Of a stretch of DNA of 64,000 bases, positions 25,887 to 34,162 are shown one piece after another. The stretch is from GCA-2737725 sp033763995 (lineage in GTDB: Bacteria > Pseudomonadota > Alphaproteobacteria > Rhodospirillales > Rhodospirillaceae). The stretch is taken from assembly GCA_033763995.1 (NCBI GenBank), contig JANRJL010000062.1, forward strand, positions 50,118-114,117. Direction: 5' to 3'. A model generated the notes under the pieces. It worked only from the letters and a program-made list of their open reading frames with translations. It was not told where the DNA came from and made no database searches. Positions within the stretch are counted from its first letter, which is position 1, and the number at the start of each line of letters is the position of its first letter. A program made the translations under genes and the position numbers.

Positions 25887-27446
25887 GTGACCGACACCTT
25901 CTACATCACCACGCCGATCTACTACGTCAACGCTGAGCCGCATCTGGGCCATGCGTACACGACCATAGCCTGCGATGTATTGGCGCGGTTCAAGCGGCTC
26001 GATGGTTTCCGGGTCAAGTTCCTGAGCGGCACCGACGAGCACGGCCAGAAGGTGATCAAGGCGGCGAGGGACCAGGGCATCTCGCCGCAAGAACTGGTCG
26101 ATAAAAATTCCAAGAATTTTCGCGACCTCGCCGGCGTGCTGGGCGCCTCCATCGACGACTTCATCCGCACCACCGAGCCGCGCCACATCGCGGCCTGCCA
26201 AGACTTGTGGAAACGCATCGATGCCGCTGGGTTCATCGAGATGCGCAAGTACGCGGGCTGGTACGCGGTGCGCGACGAGGCGTTTTACGATCAAGAGGAA
26301 CTGACCAAGGGCCCCAAGGGCGAGTGGCTGGCCCCCACCGGCGCGCCGGTGGAGCGCGTGGAGGAGGAGAACTACTTCTTCAAGCTCTCGGCGTTTCAGG
26401 ACAAATTGCTGGCCTTTTACGACGCCAACCCGAATTTCATCGCGCCGAAAAGCCGCTTCAACGAGATCTACAGTTTCGTCAAAGGCGGGCTCAACGACTT
26501 GTCGATATCGCGCACCACTTTCGACTGGGGTGTGAAGGTCCCCGGCAACGACAAGCACGTCATGTACGTGTGGATCGACGCGCTGACGAACTACATTTCG
26601 GCGCTTGGCTTTCCCGACCAAAGCAAGGATTTCGCGGACTTTTGGCCGAACGCCATGCATATGATCGGCAAGGACATCATCCGCTTTCACTGCGTCTACT
26701 GGCCCGCGTTCCTGATGGCCGCGAACCTGCCGCGGCCCCAGCGCGTCTTCGCCCACGGCTGGTGGACGGTGGAAGGTCAGAAGATGTCCAAGTCGCTGGG
26801 CAACGTCGTGGACCCCAACGACATGGTGGCGAAGTACGGCCTCGACCAGATCCGTTATTTCCTGATGCGCGAGATTCCCTTCGGCAACGACGGCGACTTC
26901 TCCGAGGCCGCCATTTCCGGACGCATCAACGGCGAGTTGGCCAACGAACTGGGCAACCTGGCGCAGCGGGGCTTGGGCTTCGTCGCCAAGAACCTCGGCG
27001 GGGTGCTGCCCGTGCCGGGCGCCTACGCGACCGAGGATTCCGACATTCTGAAAGCCTGCGCCGAGGCCATCGGCCCGGTGCGCGAGGCCATGAATGCCCA
27101 AGGCTTCGACAAGGCGCTGGATGCCATCTGGGCCGTGGTGCGCGCGGCCAATCAGTACGTCGACAAGCAAGCGCCCTGGGCGTTGCGCAAGACCGATCCG
27201 GCGCGCATGAACACCGTGCTGTACGTCATGGCCGAGATCACGCGGCATCTCGCGATCCTCATGCAGCCTTTCGTGCCGACGTCGGCCAACAGGATGCTCG
27301 ACCAGTTGGGTGTCGCGGCGGACGCGCGTACCTTCTCGCATCTGGGGCCTGCCCATGCGTTGAAGGGCGGCGTGACGTTGCCCGCGCCCGCGCCGGTGTT
27401 CCCGCGCTGGGCCCCACCCGAAGCAGCCAGGGGGAAGGGGGCGTAA
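25887..27446 (+). CDS. metG: Methionyl-tRNA synthetase
   Basis: 519 residues from GTG 25887. Class I signature H19-L-G-H22 (HIGH-type) in YVNAEPHLGHAYTT and K299-M-S-K-S; anticodon-binding helical domain at the C-terminus. It belongs to the short form without the C-terminal tRNA-binding extension and without a zinc-knuckle cysteine array. It charges tRNA-Met. tatD starts on the base after its stop codon, followed by an MBL hydrolase: an operon. Confidence 0.97.
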   Translation: MTDTFYITTPIYYVNAEPHLGHAYTTIACDVLARFKRLDGFRVKFLSGTDEHGQKVIKAARDQGISPQELVDKNSKNFRDLAGVLGASIDDFIRTTEPRHIAACQDLWKRIDAAGFIEMRKYAGWYAVRDEAFYDQEELTKGPKGEWLAPTGAPVERVEEENYFFKLSAFQDKLLAFYDANPNFIAPKSRFNEIYSFVKGGLNDLSISRTTFDWGVKVPGNDKHVMYVWIDALTNYISALGFPDQSKDFADFWPNAMHMIGKDIIRFHCVYWPAFLMAANLPRPQRVFAHGWWTVEGQKMSKSLGNVVDPNDMVAKYGLDQIRYFLMREIPFGNDGDFSEAAISGRINGELANELGNLAQRGLGFVAKNLGGVLPVPGAYATEDSDILKACAEAIGPVREAMNAQGFDKALDAIWAVVRAANQYVDKQAPWALRKTDPARMNTVLYVMAEITRHLAILMQPFVPTSANRMLDQLGVAADARTFSHLGPAHALKGGVTLPAPAPVFPRWAPPEAARGKGA

Positions 27447-28247
27447 GTGTCCTTCCTGGTCGACAGCCATTGCCATCTCGACTTTCCGGAACTGGCGGCC
27501 CAGCAGGACGCGGTGATGGACCGCGCCCGGGCGGCGGGCGTGGGGCACTTCCTCACCATCTGCACCCACGTGACGCGGGCCGAGAGCATTCGCGCCATCG
27601 CCGACAAATACGCCGACGTCAGTTGCACGGTGGGCATCCACCCCCACGAGGCGGGCAAGGAGCCGGCCGTGGACACGGCCAAACTGCTGGCCCTAGCCGA
27701 GCACCCGAAGGTCGTGGGCTTCGGCGAGACGGGGCTCGATTTTTTCTACGAGCACAGCCCGCGCGCCGACCAGGACCGCAGCTTTCGCGTGCACCTCGCC
27801 GCCGCGCGCGAGGCCCGGTTGCCCGTGGTCATCCACACCCGCGACGCCGACGACGAAACGGCCGCGACCATCGCCGAGGAGATGGGGAAGGGACGCTTCA
27901 CGGGTTTGATTCACTGCTTCAGCTCAGGACTCCAACTGGCTGAAACGGCGCTCAAATTCGGTCTCTACATCTCATTCTCGGGCATCGTCACCTTCAAGAA
28001 GGCTGACACCTTGCGCGACGTGGTGAAAGCCATGCCGCTCGACCGCATTCTGGTGGAGACCGACGCGCCCTACCTGGCGCCGGTGCCCCACCGCGGCAAA
28101 ACCAACGAGCCCGCCTTCGTCGCCCACACCGCCGCCTTGGTGGCCGAGCTGAAAGGCATCGGCCGCGACGAACTGGCCCAGCGCACCACCGAGAACTTCT
28201 TCCGCCTCTTCGCCAAGGCGAAACCGGCGGTTCGGGCGGCGGCGTGA
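27447..28247 (+). CDS. tatD: TatD family metal-dependent hydrolase (DNase)
   Basis: 266 residues from GTG 27447, directly after the metG stop. TIM-barrel metal site: D6-S-H8-C-H10, GIHPHE, the conserved Glu in GFGETGLDF, HTRDAD, HCFSSG and the terminal Asp in LVETDAPYLAPVPHRGK. TatD proteins are Mg-dependent 3'-5' exonucleases in DNA repair. The stop overlaps the next start (GTGA). Confidence 0.95.
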   Translation: MSFLVDSHCHLDFPELAAQQDAVMDRARAAGVGHFLTICTHVTRAESIRAIADKYADVSCTVGIHPHEAGKEPAVDTAKLLALAEHPKVVGFGETGLDFFYEHSPRADQDRSFRVHLAAAREARLPVVIHTRDADDETAATIAEEMGKGRFTGLIHCFSSGLQLAETALKFGLYISFSGIVTFKKADTLRDVVKAMPLDRILVETDAPYLAPVPHRGKTNEPAFVAHTAALVAELKGIGRDELAQRTTENFFRLFAKAKPAVRAAA

Positions 28248-29026
28248 CCATCAAGGTCACCATGCTGGGCTGCGGCGGGGCGGGGGGCGTGCCCTCGATC
28301 TCCGAGGGGTGGGGCGCGTGCAACGCTGGCAACCCCAAGAACCGCCGCCGGCGCGCCTCGATCCTGGTGCAAGACGGCCATACCACCGTTCTGGTGGATG
28401 CCTCGCCGGACCTGCGCGAGCAACTGCTCGACGCGGGCGTGAACCGCCTCGACGGCGTGGTGTTCACCCACGCCCATGCCGACCATATTCACGGTCTCGA
28501 CGAGCTGCGCGAGGTCAACCGCGTCATGGGCGGCCCCATCGACGCCTACGCCGACGCCGAGACGCTGCAGGCCCTCGAAATGCGCTTCGGCTATGCCTTC
28601 GAACCCATCGCAACCGGCAAGCCCATGTTCAAGCCCTGGCTCGTCGCCCACGACGTGGGCGAGGCGGCGGCCGAGAGCTTCATGATCAAGACCCTCAGCG
28701 TGCGCTCCTTCCGCCAGGACCACGGCTACATGCCGAGCTTGGGCCTGCGCTTCGCCGACGTGGTCTATTCCACCGACATCTGGCGCATGACCGACGCCGT
28801 CAAGGACGCCGTGCGCGGCGCCAAGCTGTGGATCGTGGACGCCTTCACGACTGTGCCGCACACGACCCATTCGCACCTCGACCAGACACTGGCCTGGATC
28901 GCGGACCTCAAACCGCGCCGCGCGGTCATCACCCACATGGGGACGAAGCTCGACTACGATTGGGTCAACGCCCGCTGCCCGGTGGGCGTCACCGCCGCTT
29001 ACGACGGCATGGTGATCGAGGTTTAA
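28244..29026 (+). CDS. Metallo-beta-lactamase-fold hydrolase (PhnP-like)
   Basis: 260 residues; GTG 28244 overlaps the tatD stop. MBL metal motif H76-A-H78-A-D80-H81 (VVFTHAHADHIHGLDEL), then VYSTDIW, VDAF and the final His in AVITHMGTKLDY. The N-terminal MLGCGGAGGVPSI plus WGACNAGNPKNRRRRAS resembles PhnP-type cyclic phosphodiesterases. This gene follows tatD in many alphaproteobacteria without any phn genes, so a general phosphodiesterase role is likelier than phosphonate use. Confidence 0.9.
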   Translation: MTIKVTMLGCGGAGGVPSISEGWGACNAGNPKNRRRRASILVQDGHTTVLVDASPDLREQLLDAGVNRLDGVVFTHAHADHIHGLDELREVNRVMGGPIDAYADAETLQALEMRFGYAFEPIATGKPMFKPWLVAHDVGEAAAESFMIKTLSVRSFRQDHGYMPSLGLRFADVVYSTDIWRMTDAVKDAVRGAKLWIVDAFTTVPHTTHSHLDQTLAWIADLKPRRAVITHMGTKLDYDWVNARCPVGVTAAYDGMVIEV

Positions 29027-29073
29027 ACCCGACTCTTTGTTGGTCGCATTTTCCGCGCCATCAGTGAATATCG

Positions 29074-29562
29074 TCAGCCCTTCCGCGGGCTCACGTGCAT
29101 GGTGATGATGGCGCGAAAGACGAGCGCGCCGCCCGTATCGGTGACGGTCACGGGGATGGGCAACTCACATGGGCGCGCGAAATCGGGCCCGGCGAAATCC
29201 GGCAACGGTTCCAGCGCCGCCACGCCGCGCAGGTTGGTGGCGGCTTTCTTCAGATACTCCACCGTCATGCCCTTGGGGATCCAGCGGTGGGTGGCGGGCA
29301 GCGTCGCCTCGATCATGGTGCCCGCCGCCAGCTCGGCCAAGTTGCACATGGCGATGGCGTGGACCGTGCCGATGTGATTGGTCACGGCGCGGCGCTTGCG
29401 CAGGCGCACCTCGCAGCGGCCCGGGCGCAGGTCCTCGAAGTGGGGCGAGATCGAGCCGAAGTAGGGCGCCTTGAAGCACACCACGCGCGAGAACAGCCAC
29501 TTGCCCAAGGGCAGGGGGCTGAGGCGATGCCAGATGGCCAGCGCGGAATTGGGGGCGGTCAT
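29074..29562 (-). CDS. DUF4442/hotdog-fold thioesterase-like protein
   Basis: The ATG at 29562 is preferred over a TTG at 29583; 162 residues. Core TNHIGTVHAIAMCNLAELAAGTMIEATLPATHRWIPKGMTVEYLKKA is characteristic of the DUF4442 hotdog group, related to PaaI-like acyl-CoA thioesterases. No signal peptide. It converges with the MBL hydrolase gene. The substrate is unknown, and no fatty-acid genes lie nearby. Confidence 0.75.
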   Translation of the reverse strand: MTAPNSALAIWHRLSPLPLGKWLFSRVVCFKAPYFGSISPHFEDLRPGRCEVRLRKRRAVTNHIGTVHAIAMCNLAELAAGTMIEATLPATHRWIPKGMTVEYLKKAATNLRGVAALEPLPDFAGPDFARPCELPIPVTVTDTGGALVFRAIITMHVSPRKG

Positions 29563-29608
29563 GGGGAAAGGTGGATTTCGCAAGATCTGAAGTCACTCCA
29601 AACACTAC

Positions 29609-29740
29609 TGTCATCGCCCGATTCATTCGGGCGATCCAGAGTTTTCTGGTTTATAAATCAGAAACGAAAAACCCTGGATACCCCGCCGGAGTTTACCCTC
29701 GGGCTGCGCTTCGCGCAGACCCGGGGCGCGGGGTATGACA
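29609..29740. repeat. Palindromic intergenic repeat (CTGGAT...ATGACA type), copy 1
   Basis: It starts TGTCATCGCCCG and ends GGGGTATGACA. Inside, the half GATCCAGAGTTTT faces AAAACCCTGGATACCCCGCC. The region between carries a further hairpin (GGGCTGCGCTTCGCGCAGACC). The same outline recurs at 39633-39720. It fills the gap between the DUF4442 gene and fliG. Confidence 0.6.
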
Positions 29741-29787
29741 TGGGGGAGGATGTTGGGCGTGATGCGCTTAAGCGCGCGATCGCAAGA

Positions 29788-30807
29788 TTAATACACCAAC
29801 TCGCCGTCTTCGTCGCCCTCGGCCAGGGTGATCTGGCCGCTGTTGGCGAGTTCCTTGGTGAGCGTGACCAGCGCGTTTTGGGCTTCTTCCACGTCGCGCA
29901 GGCGCACGGGGCCCAAGGCTTCCATGTCTTCCTTGAGCATCTTGCCGGCGCGGCCCGACATGTTCTGCATGAACAGTTCCTTGATGGTGTCCGACGCACC
30001 CTTCAAGGCCAGCGTCAGTTTTTGCTTGTCGGCCTGGCGCAGCAGCACCTGCACGCCGGCGGAATCGAGCGTGCCCAAATCCTCGAAGGTGAACATCAGG
30101 CTCTTGATCTTCTCGGCCGACTCGCGGTTGCGCTCCTCCAGCGAGGTCAGGAAGCGCGTTTCCGTGGCGCGGTCGAGGCTGTTGAAGATCTCGGCCATCA
30201 ACTCGTGGCTGTCCACGCGCGCGGTCTTGGCCAGCGTCGACATGAACTCGGTGCGCAGCGTCTTTTCCAGGCCTTCCAACACTTCCTTCTGCACCGCTTC
30301 CATGTGCAGCATGCGCATGACCACTTCCATGGCGAAGCCCTCGGGCAGGGCGGCCAGCACGCGCGCGGCGTGCTCGGCCTTGATCTTGGACAGCACAACG
30401 GCGACGGTTTGCGGGTATTCGTTCTTCAAGTAGTTGGCCAGCACGCCTTCGTGCACGTTGGTGAGCTTGTCCCACACCGTGCGACCGGCGGGGCCGCGGA
30501 TTTCTTCCATGATCGCCGCGACGCGGTCCTTGCCCAAGGACTTGATCAGCAGCCGTTCGGTGGAATCGTATGAACCCACCAGCGAGCCGGTGGACGACAG
30601 CGCGTCGGCGAAATCGACGAAGATGCGCTCGACGATGTTGGAGCCGAGCGTGCCCAGACTCGACATGATTTGCGAGATTTCCTTGATCTCGTCGTCGGCC
30701 ATCAACGACAAGAGCTTGCCCGACTGGTCGGGGCCCAAGGACAGCAGAAAAATGGAGGCTTTTTGCGGGCCCGTGAGGCTGCGGTAATCCTCTTTGACGC
30801 GCGCCAT
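29788..30807 (-). CDS. fliG: Flagellar motor switch protein FliG
   Basis: 339 residues from ATG 30807 (AAGG at 8 nt); a GTG at 30834 is possible. N-terminal LTGPQKASIFLLSLGPDQSGKLLSLM, middle EEIRGPAGRTVWDKL and the EYPQTVAVVLSKI motif, and a C-terminal torque-generating domain (SLMFTFEDLGTLDSAGVQVLLR) all fit FliG. It forms the switch complex with FliM/FliN on the MS ring. No other flagellar gene lies within this window, so fliG is isolated from the usual fliF-fliG-fliH cluster. Confidence 0.95.
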   Translation of the reverse strand: MARVKEDYRSLTGPQKASIFLLSLGPDQSGKLLSLMADDEIKEISQIMSSLGTLGSNIVERIFVDFADALSSTGSLVGSYDSTERLLIKSLGKDRVAAIMEEIRGPAGRTVWDKLTNVHEGVLANYLKNEYPQTVAVVLSKIKAEHAARVLAALPEGFAMEVVMRMLHMEAVQKEVLEGLEKTLRTEFMSTLAKTARVDSHELMAEIFNSLDRATETRFLTSLEERNRESAEKIKSLMFTFEDLGTLDSAGVQVLLRQADKQKLTLALKGASDTIKELFMQNMSGRAGKMLKEDMEALGPVRLRDVEEAQNALVTLTKELANSGQITLAEGDEDGELVY

Positions 30808-30940
30808 GGAAGCGGCCTTTTCCGAAGTGACCACGCGTGGGCGCGCCCTTCAGGCCGCCACGCCGCGAAGCGTGAAGTGTTACGCAAAGAGTGTGAAGGA
30901 GGGGTTAAAGACAGGCGGAGAGGGGGCGGGCCTTGAAAAG

Positions 30941-30960
30941 TGTTGTCAAATATGACAACA
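30941..30960. promoter_or_regulatory. Perfect palindrome upstream of an HTH gene, probable operator
   Basis: TGTTGTCA aata TGACAACA: perfect 8-bp arms with a 4-nt centre, ending 7 nt before the ATG at 30968. The next gene encodes an N-terminal HTH domain of the antitoxin/regulator type, so autorepression is the simplest reading. No purine-rich ribosome site fits between palindrome and start. Confidence 0.6.
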
Positions 30961-30967
30961 TACCGTC

Positions 30968-32137
30968 ATGACCAAGAGCAAGAAAGAAAAATTCGACGAC
31001 TTGGTAGTGCGCGGCAGCGGCAACGTGTTCCGGGATTTGGGTTTGCCGAACTCCGATACACTTCAACTCAAGGCGATTTTGGCCGCCAAGATCATCGGCC
31101 AACTGGAGCGACAAGGCCTCAGCGTGCGCGCCGCCCATGCGCGCACGGGGTTCGCCGCCGCCGACTTTTCGCGCATCCGCCGCACCGACCTGTCGCGGTT
31201 TACCGTCGACCGGTTGATGTCGATTCTAAACAAGCTCGGCGCGCGGATGGAAGTGCGAGTGAAACTTGAAAAAGGCGGCGTGAATGAACCTATCTTTAGC
31301 AGCCTCAGGCGAGCCCTGGCACCAGATCAAATGCCATATCAAACAATGATTCCCGAGAATCTACAGTCTCTTGATCGTGAGGAGCGTAAATGCCGTGCGG
31401 ACTCGCTCGCCTGGATTGCTGCGGATCCAATTCGAGCAATCCATCTCGGGGCTATTCATCAAGCGATGAACATCTGTGAGGCGACCACCCGAAAACTGAA
31501 AGGCGAAAAAGGAGAACCCTTGTTCTCGGTGAGGCTTTTGGCCCTACGCATCTTTAATTCGACAGCCGCGAGCCTCCAACTAATCTTAGGCGGGTACGTT
31601 CAACAGAGCCTTGGCATGCTTCGAGATTTGGTCGAGATCAATTTCCTGCTCGAGGATTTTCTAAATGACATGAGCCGAGCAACAGACTGGTTTGCCGCAA
31701 CAATCGAGACTGAAGGTGATCAATTCTGGCCAAATAGCGTTCGCAAGCGGCTAATGAAATTCGACGTCATGAATTATGGTGAGCAAGCGGCGAAACAGCG
31801 TAATAAAGTCAGGGCTGACATTTTTAACACCTTTTCGCATTTCGGCGCCCATACACGCGCAGACGGATTCCGCTTCGTTGCCACTAGGGATAATCTTGCG
31901 CGACTAGGCCCATTAGTTGACCAGGATCGACTGCGTGCCGTCCTTGTCGAAACGGCGCGGTTAAGTGGATCGGCCGCAGCACGGCTGATTCCGCACGCTG
32001 CCGCCACCACCGATTCAGAGTTACGTGCAACAATTGCGGTCTTTCAAGTCGTTTGGCGCCAATGGTGCGAAATGATCGTGCAAAAGGGACAGGCAATCGA
32101 CAACGCATGGCATCGCGTTTTGGGAATTTCGCAATAG
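30968..32137 (+). CDS. HTH (HigA/HTH_37-like) domain fused to an unknown helical domain
   Basis: 389 residues. Residues ~15-98 (VFRDLGLPNSDTLQLKAILAAKI, LSVRAAHARTGFAAADFSRIR, FTVDRLMSILNKLGARMEVRVK) match the XRE-type antitoxins that accompany RelE toxins, which normally end here. Instead ~285 residues follow, mostly helical, with no signal or membrane segment. Parts (AIHQAMNICEATTRKL, GGYVQQSLGMLRDLVEINFLLEDFLND) loosely recall DUF5677/HEPN-like folds, but I cannot assign a family. DNA becomes AT-richer from about 31270. No toxin gene is adjacent. Candidate regulator-effector fusion, function unknown. Confidence 0.7.
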   Translation: MTKSKKEKFDDLVVRGSGNVFRDLGLPNSDTLQLKAILAAKIIGQLERQGLSVRAAHARTGFAAADFSRIRRTDLSRFTVDRLMSILNKLGARMEVRVKLEKGGVNEPIFSSLRRALAPDQMPYQTMIPENLQSLDREERKCRADSLAWIAADPIRAIHLGAIHQAMNICEATTRKLKGEKGEPLFSVRLLALRIFNSTAASLQLILGGYVQQSLGMLRDLVEINFLLEDFLNDMSRATDWFAATIETEGDQFWPNSVRKRLMKFDVMNYGEQAAKQRNKVRADIFNTFSHFGAHTRADGFRFVATRDNLARLGPLVDQDRLRAVLVETARLSGSAAARLIPHAAATTDSELRATIAVFQVVWRQWCEMIVQKGQAIDNAWHRVLGISQ

Positions 32138-32176
32138 CTGTCCTACGTATTATATTGTTATTATCCATAATATACA

Positions 32177-32235
32177 TTATGCGACAATTGGATTGATGGA
32201 ATGGCGGCTTTGCTGCTGTTCCGGTTGTCGCATAA
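32177..32235. repeat. 11-bp perfect inverted repeat pair TTATGCGACAA/TTGTCGCATAA
   Basis: Arms at 32177-32187 and 32225-32235 with a 37-nt spacer, immediately downstream of the HTH-fusion gene. Such arms are typical of recombinase or transposon-end sites, but no recombinase gene is present. The arms could also form a transcript hairpin. Confidence 0.5.
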
Positions 32236-32246
32236 AGGATGTTATG

Positions 32247-32278
32247 GGGCCCGCCCTACTCGGAAGCCGGGCGTTTTT
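32247..32278 (+). terminator. Rho-independent terminator-like hairpin
   Basis: The GCCCG ... CGGGC stem with a 15-nt loop ends in GTTTTT. Located about 110 nt past the HTH-fusion stop and before the coiled-coil gene at 32340, it would end transcription of the former. Confidence 0.45.
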
Positions 32279-32339
32279 GACTTCACAAGGCACACCGGTC
32301 AGAGCGATAATTGCTTTCTATCGCCCCGGGTAACCGACC

Positions 32340-32558
32340 ATGTCAGACACGGCGAACAACATCGTGCTTGAGCACCTGAAACACATCCGTGGCCGGGTCG
32401 ACCAGATCGCCGGCGACATGAAGGATGTGAAAGCGCGGCTGCTGTCGCTCGAAAGCCACGACGCGGCCGGGCACCTCGACAGCCTGCGGCATAGCACCCG
32501 CCTCGAAGAACTCGATGAGCGCCTGCAAAAGGTCGAGAAACGGCTGGAACTGATTTAA
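32340..32558 (+). CDS. Small coiled-coil protein
   Basis: 72 residues: an Asn/His-containing N-terminal helix (NNIVLEHLKHIRGRVDQIAGDMKDVKARLLSLE) followed by heptad-patterned LEELDERLQKVEKRLELI. It resembles short, widespread bacterial proteins of the 'VLEHLRxIR' type often annotated as hypothetical. The function is unknown; the sequence predicts an oligomeric coiled coil in the cytoplasm. GC content has returned to the chromosomal level. No strong ribosome site is seen. Confidence 0.65.
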   Translation: MSDTANNIVLEHLKHIRGRVDQIAGDMKDVKARLLSLESHDAAGHLDSLRHSTRLEELDERLQKVEKRLELI

Positions 32559-32603
32559 CGCCACGCCTGTTTTCTTCACGTTCCACCTTGCAACCCGTTT
32601 GGA

Positions 32604-32637
32604 CCTGGATCGCGCGGCTGAACCGCGCAATGACAGG
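32604..32637. repeat. Short palindromic repeat (CTGGAT...ATGACAG type), copy 2
   Basis: CTGGATCGCGCGG ctgaa CCGCGCAATGACAG is a compact hairpin with the same ends (CTGGAT, ATGACA) as the repeats at 29609 and 39633. It sits between the coiled-coil gene and the MFS gene. Confidence 0.5.
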
Positions 32638-32741
32638 GTTGCTCAAACACGGATCGCTGTTCACATTGACAGCCCCGCTAAATTCGCGTTGTCTTGGCGT
32701 CTGCGAAACGCGCCGCAACTGCTTGGAAAGGCTTGGATTTC

Positions 32742-33995
32742 ATGAGCACCGCCAGCCCCTCGCCCGGCGCGCACACACCCTCTGAGTTCAAAACCGGCGG
32801 CACGGCCTTGTTCGCCTCCTTCGTCGGGGCCGCCTGCGCCGTCAACGGCGTGCCGTTTTACACCCACGGCGTCTTCGTGGGCCCGGTGTCGGCGGAATTC
32901 GGCTGGGGCCGCGGCGAAACCCAGTTCGCCTTCTCCTTCGTCATGCTGGTGGCCACCTTCACCGCGCCCTTCATCGGCGGCGTGATCGACCGCATCGGCG
33001 CGCGCGCCATCGCCATTCCCTCGGTCGCGGCCTTCGCGCTGACCTTTGCATTGTTGTCGCTCACGGGGGCCTCGATCCTCAGCTACTACGCGCTGTGGCT
33101 GCTCATGGCCGTGGTGGGCTCGGGCACCATTCCGGTCACCTGGACGCGGGTGGTCAACGGCTGGTTCGACAAGAACCGCGGCCTCGCGCTCGGCCTGACC
33201 ATGGCGGGCACCGGCGTCATCGGCACCTTCGCGCCCTCGGTGGCCAATGCCCTGATCGCCGACTACGGCTGGCGCGGGGCCTACGTGGCCTTGGGCATCG
33301 CCATCGCGGTGGTGAGTTTGCCGATTTTGTTCCTGTTTTTCAGGGATCGTCCCGCGCCCCAAGCCCACGAGGCCCAGCGCAGCACACAGATGGTCGAAGG
33401 CCTGACCCCCCGCGAAGCCCTGCGCGGCTATCGGTTCTGGGTCATGGGCATCGCGATGTTCCTGATTTGCGGCGGTGTCGCGGGCCTCATCACCAACCTC
33501 GTGCCCCTGCTGACGGACAAGGGCATGCCCCGGCCCGAGGCGGCGGCCTTCGCGGGCGTCATCGGCCTGAGTGTGATCGCCGGGCGGCTGGTGGCCGGCT
33601 GGCTCATCGACCGCTTCTGGGGCCCGGGTGTCGCCTTCGTGTTCCTGATCGCGCCCGCGATTTCGTGCCTGGTGCTGGCCCAGGCCGCCATCGACCCCGC
33701 CCTGCTGTGGATCGCCGTGCCGTTGATCGGCTTGGCGGCCGGGGCGGAACTCGACATGCTCGCCTTCTTCACCGCCAAGTACTTCGGCATGAAGCACTAC
33801 GGCGCGCTCTACGGCGGGCAGTTCGGCTTTTTCGCCATCAGTTCGGGCTTCGCGCCCGCCCTGTTCGGCGCGGTGTACGACCGCGTCGGCAACTACGAGC
33901 CGATCCTGCTGATCGCGGCCGTGTGCTTCGTCATCGGCGCGGCGCTGTTTTTGACCTTGGGGCGTTACCCCAGCTTCGCGGGCAAGGTACACTAG
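32742..33995 (+). CDS. Major facilitator superfamily transporter (monocarboxylate/oxalate-formate type)
   Basis: ATG 32742 starts a 417-residue protein with about 12 hydrophobic segments. Loop 2-3 has GGVIDRIGARAIAIPS, a variant of the MFS DRxGRR motif; the centre has a charged loop (~residues 205-225). The opening FVGAACAVNGVPFYTHGVFVGPVSAEFGWGRGETQFAFS is like the OFA/MCT group that carries small carboxylates. The TAG stop lies inside the palindrome that begins at 33992. The substrate is unknown. Confidence 0.85.
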   Translation: MSTASPSPGAHTPSEFKTGGTALFASFVGAACAVNGVPFYTHGVFVGPVSAEFGWGRGETQFAFSFVMLVATFTAPFIGGVIDRIGARAIAIPSVAAFALTFALLSLTGASILSYYALWLLMAVVGSGTIPVTWTRVVNGWFDKNRGLALGLTMAGTGVIGTFAPSVANALIADYGWRGAYVALGIAIAVVSLPILFLFFRDRPAPQAHEAQRSTQMVEGLTPREALRGYRFWVMGIAMFLICGGVAGLITNLVPLLTDKGMPRPEAAAFAGVIGLSVIAGRLVAGWLIDRFWGPGVAFVFLIAPAISCLVLAQAAIDPALLWIAVPLIGLAAGAELDMLAFFTAKYFGMKHYGALYGGQFGFFAISSGFAPALFGAVYDRVGNYEPILLIAAVCFVIGAALFLTLGRYPSFAGKVH

Positions 33996-34070
33996 TGGAG
34001 CGGATTTGACATTCGCTACCCAGGTTGCGATGAAACTGTAAAGCGAATGTCAAATCCAAAGCTCCACTAG
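33992..34070. repeat. Long palindrome A (CTAGTGGAGC...GCTCCACTAG)
   Basis: A 79-bp inverted repeat. CTAGTGGAGCGGATTTGACA and the following ATTCGCT are mirrored by AGCGAATGTCAAATCC and GCTCCACTAG, arms of about 28 bp with a small interruption. It supplies the stop codon of the MFS gene. Read as RNA it is a very stable hairpin, so it may end transcription or protect a 3' end. Confidence 0.75.
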
Positions 34071-34084
34071 AAATAAATATTTGG

Positions 34085-34160
34085 TAGTGGTCCTTTGATT
34101 ATAACATTCGCAAACCAGCTCAAAGGCCCCGTGATGCGAATGTTAGAATCGGACCACTAG
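34085..34160. repeat. Long palindrome B (TAGTGGTCC...GGACCACTA)
   Basis: A 76-bp inverted repeat. TAGTGGTCCTTTGATTATAA with ATTCGCA is mirrored by TGCGAATGTTAGAATCGG and ACCACTA. It shares the outline (nTAGTGG..., ..ACATTCGC) with palindrome A and ends 2 nt before the mazG ATG at 34163, so it replaces the normal leader of that gene. Confidence 0.75.
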
Positions 34161-34162
34161 GT

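Noticed and set aside
24087..27647. Very long open frame (about 1,190 codons) on the minus strand
   Set aside because: It is antisense to the M2 peptidase, GIY-YIG and metG genes, has biased His/Arg/Gly composition and no motif. It is a by-product of high GC and third-position bias.
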